A DNA stretch of 64,000 nt from Streptomyces sp. NBC_01591 (GCF_035918155.1 NZ_CP109327.1:5146001-5210000), one strand, 5' to 3'. Positions 22,179 through 33,032 are shown, numbered from the stretch's first letter. Numbers and translations: made by a program. Notes: generated from the letters alone by a model not told the origin.

Positions 22179-22688
22179 TCAGCCGAGGAGTAGCGAGGCG
22201 GGGAGCAGGACGGTGCCGACGGAGTAGGCGAGCAGCCCCACGCGTATCCACTGGTGCTTGCATACGGCGATCCGGCTGGTTTCGGTCAGGGCCGTGACGA
22301 GTGCCGTGGCCTGGGCGCTCTCAGTGGCGTCGAGCGCTTCCGGCAACCGGTTCTGTCGGGCGGCGCGCCGGATGTCCGCGAAGTAGGTGAGCGGGGCTCC
22401 GGGGACCCAGGTACTGCCGCGGTAGCGCGGGAGTATGGCCATCAGCATGGAGAGCAGCGCCGTCGCCAGCCCGCCGGTGCCCGCCCACCACAGGGCCGTG
22501 CCGGGGGAGGAGAGCGCGTTCGGTCGCCACTCGCTCCCAGCCAGCCAGCCGCTGATCACGCCTGCGGTCATGCCGAGCGCGGCAACCAGTACGGATGCCT
22601 TGCTGTCGGCTCGTGCGATCTCGGACCGCAGATCGAGGAGTAGCCGCGCCCCGGCATCGGTGTTCTGGATCGGTGGGCTGTCGGTCAT
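22179..22688 (-). CDS. DUF5706 / Pycsar-effector-like small membrane protein
   Basis: A 169-residue protein. LRSEIARADSKASVLVAALG near residues 20-39 matches the hallmark ADxKAS-LL of DUF5706, the transmembrane effector family (PycTM) of Pycsar cyclic-pyrimidine defence. Hydrophobic segments lie near 33-51, 66-88 and 149-168, with a cytoplasmic amphipathic stretch (YFADIRRAARQN) between. In Pycsar such proteins disrupt the membrane when cCMP or cUMP is made. The ATG overlaps the stop of the SPFH-like gene (ATGA), indicating translational coupling. A cyclase-like gene sits three genes upstream, which supports the assignment. Family assignment is from memory of the motif. Confidence 0.72.
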   Translation of the reverse strand: MTDSPPIQNTDAGARLLLDLRSEIARADSKASVLVAALGMTAGVISGWLAGSEWRPNALSSPGTALWWAGTGGLATALLSMLMAILPRYRGSTWVPGAPLTYFADIRRAARQNRLPEALDATESAQATALVTALTETSRIAVCKHQWIRVGLLAYSVGTVLLPASLLLG

Positions 22689-24310
22689 GTGCTGTGGTCC
22701 TCCTGGCCCGGCGCTCCTGCCACGTCCGTGGCCCGGGGCGTGTCCGATGTCCTCGGCGGGTTCGCAGCCCCGGGAGCGTCCGCAGGCTCGGCTGCGTCGG
22801 TCGCCCCACTCCGGCCGGCCGCTCCGGCGGCGTCCGCCGTCATGTCCTCGGCGGAGGCGGAGGCGGGCCGGGGGTCGGGAGATGCCGCGGCAGTCACAGT
22901 CCGTGCCTTCGGCACGCCGGTCCCGCCGGGTGCTCTGCGCACGTCTTCCGCACCGGCCGATGGCGTGGCGGTGCCCGTCGGCCTCAGAGGCGCGCTGCCA
23001 TAGCCCGGCGGCGGCTGCCAGCCCGGGAAGGGACTCGACGGGTCGCCCGTCTCCGGATCGGCCTTGCGGAGGGGCGTCCCATCGAGCCGGTGCACCTCCC
23101 GGCTGTTTGCCTCAATGCCGTCGGTCAGGTCGAAGTCCGGCCGGGACATGCTCCGCATGACCGCTTCCGGCGCCGCTCTCAGTGCGTCCTGCGGCATCGA
23201 CACGGTCAGCCGGCCTTCGGCCGTGCTCTGCGCGGTGACGCCGGGAAGATGCTGGTTCAGTACGTCGATCAACGCCTGGAGAGCCCTCTTCTTCGGTGCC
23301 TCCAACTCGTGGTTCTCCGCGCTGTCGCCCTGCAGCAGCTCGCCCGCCAGCTCCATCTGCGCCTGGATCATGTGTAGTTGGTCCTGGCGCAGGCTTGTCA
23401 CCACGAGCTTGGTGTCCTCGGGATGGTCGGCCAGATGGAGCGCCCATGCGCGGACCCCGCCCTGTTCCAAGTGCTTTTCGTAGAAGGCGATCTTTTCCGC
23501 GTTCACCTGCTGCAGCTCCATCTGCCGACGGGCCCGGTCGACCGCCTCCGTGTGCTGCCACTTCTGCTGCCGCAACCTCAGTTCGTGCTGCTGCTCATCG
23601 AATTCGGCCGCGCGCCCCCACTGCAGTGCGTCCTGCTCCCTGACGCGCCGGTCGATCGCAGCATCGTGCTCCCGGCCCCGCCGCTCGGTGTGGACCTGCT
23701 CGGTGGCCGCATGGTCGATGGACCTCATTCGCCGTACATGGTCGATGGCTTCCTGGTCCCCGCGCAGCCGTACGGTCCAGGCCACGGCGAGACCCGCTCG
23801 CGTGCCGAGTGAACCCTGTGCGCGTACTTCCCGCAGCAGTGCCTCCTCGGCCTCCGCACTCCGGGAGGCGGGGTAGCGGCGGGTGACGGCCCGGGCCGAC
23901 TGTTCCAGCTCGCCGATCAGCAGTCGTGGTACGTCACGGTGTCGGCTCGCCACGAACAGCGCGGGATCGACGACCTGCCACGACAGTTCGACGACCACTC
24001 CGAACTCGAAGGCGTCATCGTTGCTCGGCAGGCCGATCTCCTCGCGTACGGGATGGACCCCCATGTCGACCTCGTACACCGAGGTGTATCGCTTCGCGGC
24101 GGCTCCGGCCCTGGTGGGGCGGACCGGCGGGAGGTAGGTTTCGTACGAGCCGTCCCGGGCCGAGAAGACCAGGGCGTGGTCGATGCGGGTGAGCGGGCGG
24201 CGGGCGAATCCGAAGCGGGACAGTTGCCGGACCGTGACCACCGGGTCGGACAACCGCGTTCCGCGGTCGGCCCGTTGGTCCCAGTCGGGTGCTCGTCGGA
24301 ATTCGGGCAT
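22685..24310 (-). CDS. SPFH/Band 7-like coiled-coil protein (function unknown)
   Basis: 541 residues starting at ATG 24310 behind AGGAGAG. Residues about 30-200 look like an SPFH/prohibitin-type domain (DAFEFGVVVELSWQVVDPAL and a following helix ELEQSARAVTRRYP). Residues about 205-300 are a charged Gln/Arg/Glu-rich coiled coil, then EKIAFYEKHLEQGGVRAWAL and a helical region. The last 110 residues are a low-complexity Ala/Pro/Ser/Thr tail. There is no clear transmembrane helix. SPFH proteins oligomerise into membrane-associated rings, so this may scaffold the adjoining DUF5706 protein and M48 protease. It lies 35 bases after the P-loop gene. Confidence 0.6.
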   Translation of the reverse strand: MPEFRRAPDWDQRADRGTRLSDPVVTVRQLSRFGFARRPLTRIDHALVFSARDGSYETYLPPVRPTRAGAAAKRYTSVYEVDMGVHPVREEIGLPSNDDAFEFGVVVELSWQVVDPALFVASRHRDVPRLLIGELEQSARAVTRRYPASRSAEAEEALLREVRAQGSLGTRAGLAVAWTVRLRGDQEAIDHVRRMRSIDHAATEQVHTERRGREHDAAIDRRVREQDALQWGRAAEFDEQQHELRLRQQKWQHTEAVDRARRQMELQQVNAEKIAFYEKHLEQGGVRAWALHLADHPEDTKLVVTSLRQDQLHMIQAQMELAGELLQGDSAENHELEAPKKRALQALIDVLNQHLPGVTAQSTAEGRLTVSMPQDALRAAPEAVMRSMSRPDFDLTDGIEANSREVHRLDGTPLRKADPETGDPSSPFPGWQPPPGYGSAPLRPTGTATPSAGAEDVRRAPGGTGVPKARTVTAAASPDPRPASASAEDMTADAAGAAGRSGATDAAEPADAPGAANPPRTSDTPRATDVAGAPGQEDHST

Positions 24311-24345
24311 GGGCACTCTCCTGTTGCTGTGGACGAGATCGCAGG

Positions 24346-26517
24346 TCAGGGATGAGTCAGGACGGCCAGTAGCCGGCCTGTCACGGGCGGGGGGTCGGTG
24401 CCGTCCTCGCCGGGCATCGTCCGCAGGAGATGGCTGAGCCGCTGGTGCTCCGACGGCGTGGTGACGAGTGAGGGCAGCAGCGCGGCGAGCGCCCACTCCG
24501 TGCCGGGATCGTGGTCCGCCGACAGCACCCAGCGGCGCAGCACGTCGAGGGCGTCCCGGGTGTGGCCGCGGCTCCCCAGGGCGGTGCGCCACAGCTCGAC
24601 GATGCCGGTGGCGGCCGGTGTCCGCGCGGCCGACGCTCGCGCGTACCAGGACAGAACGAGCGGCTGCCCATGGCGCTCGTCCTGCTCGGTCCGACGGCAG
24701 GCGCTGATGAAGCCGCCGAGCGCGAGGTCGGTCGCCGGACGGTCGTCGTGCAGCGTCCTGAGCAGCCCCGCGAGCACGTCCTCGCCCGCTGGTGACAACA
24801 GCAACAGCTCTACGGACTCGGCGAGTTGCCCCGAAAGATCCGTGTCGGGCTCCGGCTGTCCTGCCTGGTGCCGGGCCGCCGAGCGCAGCGCTGCCAGGGT
24901 CTCGGAGGGGCGTTCCGGCCCGATCAGCCCATGGGCGCGGATGGCGACCCAGCGCAGCGGCGACTCGTCGCTCTCGCACCAGGCGTCGAGGATGCGCGGC
25001 ACGTTGGGAGTGCCCAGCACGTGGGTGAGTGTGAGCGCGTTGACGGCGACGAGGCGGTGCCGGTAGAGGTGTGAGGAGGCCCATGGCTCGATGACCAGCG
25101 CCATGGCGGACGGCAGATCGGTATGGGCGAGCACGGCGACGGTGGAGGCGGCGCGGGTACGCACGAACGGCCGTCCGTCCCCGGCCAGCCGTTGCAGCCA
25201 GTGCACGAGTGCGGGCCGTGCCGAGGGGTGCCCGGTCCATATCTCGCGCAGCAACACGAGTGGGGCCCGCTCGTCCCGGTAGGCGGCCTTCACCTGTCGG
25301 ACCGGACCCCACTCGGTGGGCTCCTCGGCCTCGAACCGCCGGGCACGGGCGAGCTGGAGCCGCTTGCCGATGTGCGTGCCGAAGACCGGGACGGTGGCGG
25401 ACCGCAGCCCGCTCTCGATTTCGTGGAGGAAGACGTAGAGCAGATCGCTCAGCTCCGCCGTCAGGGCGTACGGGCCCTCGTCGAAGGCGGCCAGGGCGAC
25501 GAGGAATGCCTTGTCCCGCAGGTGCAGCACGGTCCCGTCGTCCTCGAACCACTCCTGGACCTGGTTCTCCAACGCGATCAGGGAGAAGTCCCCGAGCTCA
25601 GCGGTGTCGGCCTCCCCGGTCGCGTACCTCGCCAGGAGCCGGGCGAACTCGGCGGCCTCGCGCGGCTGATGGTTGCGTTCGAGGAACGCGGTCACGGCCG
25701 GCAGGGAAAGCAGCTCCGGCACATGGTCCTCGCCCACCAGCACCCCCAGGTGCGCGGCGAGGACATCGCCCGGCGGGGGAGCCTGCCAGCTCACCACCGG
25801 TACATCCTCCAGCAGGGCCGTCGGCCCCACGGTGATCACCAGATACGCGTCCTCGCCCAGTTCCTTGCGGGCAGCCAGCAGATCCGCCTCCCGCAGCGGT
25901 CGGCCCGGCTCGGTGATCAGATCGCAGAGGACATGGCCGGTTCGGCCGTCGCGTGTCTCGCCGCCACCGAGACCGGCTGTGAGCTGTCCGGGGGTGGTGT
26001 CCCGGCCGATCGCCTGGACCGGATCTGCGCGGAGCCGGTGCAGCAGCATGAGTGCGGCGGTCCGCCGACCCGCGAAATACGGGCCCGAGACCACCAGGAC
26101 ATGCTCTTCGCGCAGCCGGTCGACCAACGCCTCGAAGTCGGCGCACGCAGGCACGAAACAGGCCGACAGCTCCTCCAGGGTGGACTGTGCGATCTCGCCC
26201 GAGGTGTGGAGTGCGGAGGAGGCGCCGAACTGGTAGATGATCTCGGTCCTGTCGAGCAGGATGTCCCCGTAGAAGGTGCCGCCGCCGATGCCGTGGTTGA
26301 TCCCGCCGAAGACGCCCCCGCCGACCTGGGCGCCGTCCCCGAATCCCATGGTCCGTGGGGTGTGGTTCTCCAGGTCCCGCCGGGCTGCCCAGGCGGGCTG
26401 CGGCTGGTCGGTCTCCTCGGTTGTCTCCCCGTCGGCCTGGCGGCCGTCCTGCGCCTCGGAAGACTGGTCGCCCCCTGTCGAGGGCTGGGAGCCGTGCGGT
26501 TGTTCCTCGGCGCTCAC
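24346..26517 (-). CDS. Large protein with N-terminal glycine-rich motif, degenerate P-loop and helical repeats (STAND-like)
   Basis: 723 residues. After a disordered acidic N-terminus, G67-I86 carries GGVFGG-I-NHGIGGGTF-Y-GDI. The C-terminus of the upstream cyclase-like protein repeats it. Then LVVSGPYFAGRRTAALMLLH (142-161) resembles a Walker A with the Lys replaced by Arg (R151), followed by HVLCDL as a Walker B-like strand. Residues about 350-720 are Leu/Ala-rich helices (e.g. VRTRAASTVAVLAHTD) like HEAT or ARM repeats. The plan (short motif, degenerate NTPase, repeat sensor) recalls STAND/NLR proteins. The GTG start overlaps the cyclase stop by 4 bases. Function inferred; no catalytic domain is seen. 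Confidence 0.65.
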   Translation of the reverse strand: MSAEEQPHGSQPSTGGDQSSEAQDGRQADGETTEETDQPQPAWAARRDLENHTPRTMGFGDGAQVGGGVFGGINHGIGGGTFYGDILLDRTEIIYQFGASSALHTSGEIAQSTLEELSACFVPACADFEALVDRLREEHVLVVSGPYFAGRRTAALMLLHRLRADPVQAIGRDTTPGQLTAGLGGGETRDGRTGHVLCDLITEPGRPLREADLLAARKELGEDAYLVITVGPTALLEDVPVVSWQAPPPGDVLAAHLGVLVGEDHVPELLSLPAVTAFLERNHQPREAAEFARLLARYATGEADTAELGDFSLIALENQVQEWFEDDGTVLHLRDKAFLVALAAFDEGPYALTAELSDLLYVFLHEIESGLRSATVPVFGTHIGKRLQLARARRFEAEEPTEWGPVRQVKAAYRDERAPLVLLREIWTGHPSARPALVHWLQRLAGDGRPFVRTRAASTVAVLAHTDLPSAMALVIEPWASSHLYRHRLVAVNALTLTHVLGTPNVPRILDAWCESDESPLRWVAIRAHGLIGPERPSETLAALRSAARHQAGQPEPDTDLSGQLAESVELLLLSPAGEDVLAGLLRTLHDDRPATDLALGGFISACRRTEQDERHGQPLVLSWYARASAARTPAATGIVELWRTALGSRGHTRDALDVLRRWVLSADHDPGTEWALAALLPSLVTTPSEHQRLSHLLRTMPGEDGTDPPPVTGRLLAVLTHP
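26271..26313. repeat. Copy 1 of a 43-base repeat encoding the shared glycine-rich peptide
   Basis: Within the P-loop gene. It is identical to 26561-26603 except at one base (26300 A versus 26590 G). The two copies are 290 bases apart and encode most of the motif NHGIGGGTF and flanks on the minus strand. Confidence 0.9.
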
Positions 26518-27296
26518 CGGCGGTCTCCCCGGCCTCCGTCGCCGAGATGGATGTCTCCGGAGAAGGTGCCGCCGCCGATGCCGTGGTTGGTCCCGCCGAA
26601 GACACCTCCGTTGACTGTGGCGCCGCCGAAGTCGAAGGCCTGGGCCGGTTCCTGCGGGGTGGGCGGGGCAATGCCGGAGACCGACGGGGCGTCCCCCTTC
26701 CCGCTCGCGGGGTGCGGGCGCTCACTCGGAAGCGGACCGTGCAGCCACGCAGCGAGCGGACCGTTCTTGCTGTCCACCGTGACGGAGCGGAACTCCTCGG
26801 CCGGAACGCCGGCGTGGCTGTGCCGTACAACGCCCCGGTAGACCGGATCGGACACGCACAGCGCGAAGTCGTCCGGGCGCTCCCGCAGCGCCGTCCGCAG
26901 CAACTCCGTGTCCAGCAGTCTGCACGCGTGGTTGAGATCGCTGCCGACCCATCCGTCGAGCCGGTCCACGGCGACGTACCCCGAAGCGACCACTCCGCGA
27001 AGCCGCATCTGAGCCGAGGCGGAGGCTCGCCGGTTCTGGCTGCGCAACTGGGCCGGCACCTCGGTCAGCAGCGCCCGCAGCAGGGCGATCACCGAGCAGT
27101 TGGCGTCGATCAACTCCATCACGGAGTCGCCGCGGTCCGCCCGCCTGCGCCGGGTCTCGTCGATCCCGGCGGCGAGCAGTGCCCGGTCGGTGAGGTCATA
27201 GAGCATGCGGCGCAGATACGCCTGCTCGACATCGTCCCGCTCGCTGTACTTCTCGATGTCGAGCAGCAGGATCGTGCTGTTCACGGGATCGTTCAT
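26514..27296 (-). CDS. Class III nucleotidyl cyclase-like protein with C-terminal glycine-rich motif
   Basis: 260 residues, no signal or membrane segment. ILLLDIEKYS (metal Asp D13), RADRGDSVMELI (second metal Asp D57) and GSDLNHACRLLD (N122 and R126, the Asn-x3-Arg that stabilises the transition state) occur in the order and spacing of class III cyclase domains, so it could be active. The nucleotide made is unknown; Pycsar cyclases of this superfamily make cCMP or cUMP. A Pro/Ala linker leads to GGVFGG-T-NHGIGGGTF-S-GDI (230-249), the same peptide as in the next gene. It is first of a five-gene overlapping series, with a Crp/Fnr gene upstream. Confidence 0.72.
   Translation of the reverse strand: MNDPVNSTILLLDIEKYSERDDVEQAYLRRMLYDLTDRALLAAGIDETRRRRADRGDSVMELIDANCSVIALLRALLTEVPAQLRSQNRRASASAQMRLRGVVASGYVAVDRLDGWVGSDLNHACRLLDTELLRTALRERPDDFALCVSDPVYRGVVRHSHAGVPAEEFRSVTVDSKNGPLAAWLHGPLPSERPHPASGKGDAPSVSGIAPPTPQEPAQAFDFGGATVNGGVFGGTNHGIGGGTFSGDIHLGDGGRGDRR
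26561..26603. repeat. Copy 2 of the 43-base repeat
   Basis: At the 3' end of the cyclase-like gene; it differs from 26271-26313 by one base. It encodes the C-terminal copy of the shared glycine-rich peptide. Confidence 0.9.
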
Positions 27297-27389
27297 GGGG
27301 GTGCCTCTCGCTCGGGTCTCCGCGGGCCGAAGACACGAGCGTGGGGCTGATGGGACTGCGGTGGTGAGGGCGGATGACTCACTTCGAGT

Positions 27390-27405
27390 GTGACCGTGTG
27401 CACAG
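27390..27405. promoter_or_regulatory. Candidate Crp/Fnr operator upstream of the cyclase-like gene
   Basis: TGTGACCGTGTGCACA matches the Crp-type consensus TGTGA-N6-TCACA at 9 of 10 positions. It lies between the Crp/Fnr-type gene and the cyclase-like gene, about 94 bases from the cyclase start. It may let the regulator control the operon. Confidence 0.5.
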
Positions 27406-27451
27406 AGTCGTCTGCGGCCGCGCTTCCTCCGCAGAGCGCGCGGAACCTGCT

Positions 27452-28201
27452 CTACGGAGGGAGCGGGGCTTCGTGGCGGACGACCGGTCGGGCAGAGTCC
27501 TGCGCCCGGGCGATCCGGCGGAGCGCGTCCGGCCGCACGATCACCATCGCCCGCCGCCCTGTCAGTACGATGCCCCGTTCGCGCAGGTCCTTCAGCAGCC
27601 GCTGGACCATTTCCCTGGAGGCACCGACCGCCCCGGCCAGCTCCTGTTTGCTGAGCGGTATGTCGAGTTCGATGCCTTCATCCGTACGGCCGCCGTGGGT
27701 GTGCGCCAGATCCAGCAGCAGAACGGCGAAGCGCTCCCGTACCGTCATCGCCGCGAACTCCAGGCTGCGCCGATCCGCAGCGCGCGTACGGTCGGCGGTC
27801 AATGCCAGGAGCGTGAGCGAGACCTTGGCGGAGCCTGCCACGAACGCGCGGAACTTCTCGTGCGCCACGACCACGGCCCGCACGGGGGAGAGCGCGGTCA
27901 CCGTCGCCGAGCGTGGCCGGCCGGTCAGCGCGGCCGACTCGCCCACGATGTCGCCGGGGCCGCGCAGGGCGTGCAACGCCTCGTAACCGTTCGGCGCGGA
28001 CGTGGTGACCTTCGTCCAGCCGTTGACGATCAACAGGACGTACGCGGACGGTTCGTCCTGCCTGAGCAGCGGGGCCCGGGAGGCGAAACTCAGCTCGCGG
28101 CCCAGTCCGAGGAGGGACACCCGGTCCTCGCGCTCCAGGCGGGCGAGAAAGGGCACCCGGTCGTCGAGCCCGTCGCCATCGGGTATGTACGCCGCCGCCA
28201 T
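27452..28201 (-). CDS. Crp/Fnr-family transcriptional regulator
   Basis: 249 residues: an N-terminal cyclic-nucleotide-binding fold (about 15-135) and a C-terminal winged helix (SKQELAGAVGASREMVQRLLKDL, about 185-207). The phosphate-binding cassette is recognisable as GESAALTGRPRSATVTAL, with the Glu and Arg that contact the cyclic phosphate in Crp, so a cyclic nucleotide is a plausible ligand. There are no Fe-S cysteines of the Fnr type. It is encoded 155 bases upstream of a cyclase-like gene on the same strand, with a Crp-like operator in between, so it may sense the product of that cyclase (inference). Confidence 0.88.
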   Translation of the reverse strand: MAAAYIPDGDGLDDRVPFLARLEREDRVSLLGLGRELSFASRAPLLRQDEPSAYVLLIVNGWTKVTTSAPNGYEALHALRGPGDIVGESAALTGRPRSATVTALSPVRAVVVAHEKFRAFVAGSAKVSLTLLALTADRTRAADRRSLEFAAMTVRERFAVLLLDLAHTHGGRTDEGIELDIPLSKQELAGAVGASREMVQRLLKDLRERGIVLTGRRAMVIVRPDALRRIARAQDSARPVVRHEAPLPP

Positions 28202-28360
28202 CCCGTCCCCCGATCGTCCACCGCGCGGTTCAATGTACTGAGGACGCGTATGACCGGACCGACAAGGTTGTTTTCCTGCCGTGCGTCCGCGGCCGGCTGT
28301 CTCAATTCCGTTGGCCGTGAGCTGCGGAAGTCCGGCGTGTCGTGGCGGACAGCATTTGTT
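28202..28360. other. Divergent intergenic region between the Crp/Fnr gene and rpsL
   Basis: This stretch must hold the leftward Crp/Fnr promoter. I see no convincing boxes for it and no coding sequence. The rightward rpsL promoter follows at 28361. Confidence 0.5.
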
Positions 28361-28389
28361 TTGACCGGAGTCGACGAGGTAGGTACGCT
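28361..28389 (+). promoter_or_regulatory. str operon (rpsL) promoter
   Basis: TTGACC (28361-28366) and TACGCT (28384-28389) are spaced 17 bases apart, an excellent principal-sigma promoter. Transcription would begin near 28396, giving a leader of about 187 bases. Confidence 0.8.
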
Positions 28390-28508
28390 CAGACCTTGTG
28401 CCTGGGGTGTGCCTGGGCTCGTGTGCGTGTCCTCAACCGCATGGCGAGTCCGTCAGTGGCTACCGCAATCTGCGCTCCTTCTGCCTTGCGGCAGGAGCTT
28501 GCAGTATT

Positions 28509-28533
28509 CGACACACCCGACCGCGTGGGTCGG
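28509..28533 (+). promoter_or_regulatory. Leader element shared with the rpsJ leader
   Basis: 25 bases ending CCCGACCGCGTGGGTCGG, with a CCGACC/GGTCGG hairpin (5-base loop). They recur with one mismatch at 44340-44364. The element lies 49 bases before rpsL, inside the predicted transcript. A common regulator of the two ribosomal operons is possible. Confidence 0.75.
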
Positions 28534-28582
28534 TGACGTTCCAGGTTAGTTTCACGAACGGCACACAGAAACCGGAGAAGTA

Positions 28583-28954
28583 GTGCCTACGATCCAGCAG
28601 CTGGTCCGGAAGGGCCGGCAGGACAAGGTCGAGAAGAACAAGACGCCCGCGCTCGAGGGTTCGCCCCAGCGCCGCGGCGTCTGCACGCGTGTGTTCACGA
28701 CCACCCCGAAGAAGCCGAACTCGGCACTCCGTAAGGTCGCGCGTGTGCGTCTGACCTCCGGTATCGAGGTCACGGCCTACATCCCGGGTGAGGGACACAA
28801 CCTGCAGGAGCACTCCATCGTGCTCGTGCGTGGTGGCCGTGTGAAGGACCTGCCGGGTGTTCGTTACAAGATCATCCGTGGTTCGCTCGACACCCAGGGT
28901 GTCAAGAACCGCAAGCAGGCCCGCAGCCGCTACGGCGCCAAGAAGGAGAAGTAA
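28583..28954 (+). CDS. rpsL: 30S ribosomal protein S12
   Basis: 123 residues, highly conserved. It contains [11 protein letters not shown] with the wild-type Lys (position 43 type) and LPGVRYKI with the second wild-type Lys (position 88 type), so no known streptomycin-resistance substitution is present. S12 monitors decoding in the A site. The GTG start has GGAGAAG 5 bases upstream. First gene of the str operon, 2 bases from rpsG. Confidence 0.98.
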   Translation: MPTIQQLVRKGRQDKVEKNKTPALEGSPQRRGVCTRVFTTTPKKPNSALRKVARVRLTSGIEVTAYIPGEGHNLQEHSIVLVRGGRVKDLPGVRYKIIRGSLDTQGVKNRKQARSRYGAKKEK

Positions 28955-28956
28955 GA

Positions 28957-29427
28957 ATGCCTCGTAAGGGCCCCGCCCCGAAGCGCCCGGTCATCATCGA
29001 CCCGGTCTACAACTCTCCTCTTGTCACCTCGCTGATCAACAAGATCCTGCTGGACGGCAAGCGTTCCACCGCCGAGCGGATCGTGTACGGCGCCATGGAG
29101 GGCCTCCGCGAGAAGACCGGCAACGACCCGGTCATCACGCTGAAGCGCGCGCTTGAGAACGTCAAGCCCTCGCTCGAGGTCAAGTCCCGCCGTGTCGGTG
29201 GCGCCACCTACCAGGTGCCGATCGAGGTCAAGCCCGGTCGCGCCTCCACCCTCGCGCTGCGCTGGCTCGTGGGTTACTCCCGCGCCCGCCGCGAGAAGAC
29301 CATGACCGAGCGCCTCATGAACGAGCTGCTCGACGCCTCCAACGGTCTTGGCGCTGCCGTCAAGAAGCGCGAGGACACCCACAAGATGGCCGAGTCCAAC
29401 AAGGCCTTCGCGCACTACCGCTGGTAG
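28957..29427 (+). CDS. rpsG: 30S ribosomal protein S7
   Basis: 156 residues, the normal length. The N-terminal [12 protein letters not shown] and the [14 protein letters not shown] signature are present. S7 starts assembly of the 30S head, contacts the E site, and in other bacteria is the translational repressor of the str operon. AAGGAGAAG of the rpsL tail serves as its ribosome binding site, consistent with coupling. Confidence 0.98.
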   Translation: MPRKGPAPKRPVIIDPVYNSPLVTSLINKILLDGKRSTAERIVYGAMEGLREKTGNDPVITLKRALENVKPSLEVKSRRVGGATYQVPIEVKPGRASTLALRWLVGYSRARREKTMTERLMNELLDASNGLGAAVKKREDTHKMAESNKAFAHYRW

Positions 29428-29465
29428 TCGCTACCCACATCGAGACCGAGAGAAGATTGAGCCTT

Positions 29466-31592
<2,127 letters not shown>

Positions 31593-31622
31593 CTCTCCCG
31601 AGCTCACGCTTTAGGCTTGTCA

Positions 31623-31685
31623 CCGGAGCCTGGTGGGGCATTCGTCGCAGAGCGGAAGTTTTGCGCCGAATGCCCCCGGCTCCGG
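31623..31685 (+). other. Large two-part hairpin in the fusA-tuf spacer
   Basis: 8 bp (31623-31630 with 31678-31685) and an inner 10 bp (31635-31644 with 31667-31676) are separated by a small internal loop, with a 22-base apical loop. It lies inside the expected fusA-tuf transcript and may partly terminate it or mark an RNA processing site. Confidence 0.65.
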
Positions 31686-31752
31686 CATCCCAGCAAAGAT
31701 CACCTGGCGCCGATGAAGCAAGGCGTACAGAACCACTCCACAGGAGGACCCA

Positions 31753-32946
<1,194 letters not shown>

Positions 32947-32988
32947 TTACCTGACTGTCTGACCTGGTTGCTCCGCACAGAGCACCGA

Positions 32989-33032
32989 GAAGGGCCCCGG
33001 CCCGCCGCGCGAGCGGTGGACCGGGGCCCTTC
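32989..33032 (+). terminator. Terminator of the str operon
   Basis: A 12-bp outer stem (32989-33000 with 33021-33032) encloses a second short stem (CCGC/GCGG), followed by a T-rich tract. It lies 42 bases after tuf and can also serve the convergent deacetylase gene. Confidence 0.88.

Noticed and set aside
22685..25552. Extension of the SPFH-like gene frame upstream to 25552
   Set aside because: The extra part is an out-of-family shadow of the P-loop gene; ATG 24310 has a good ribosome binding site.
28597..28950. Streptomycin-resistance substitutions in S12
   Set aside because: Both Lys positions (PKKPNS and VRYKI) are wild type.
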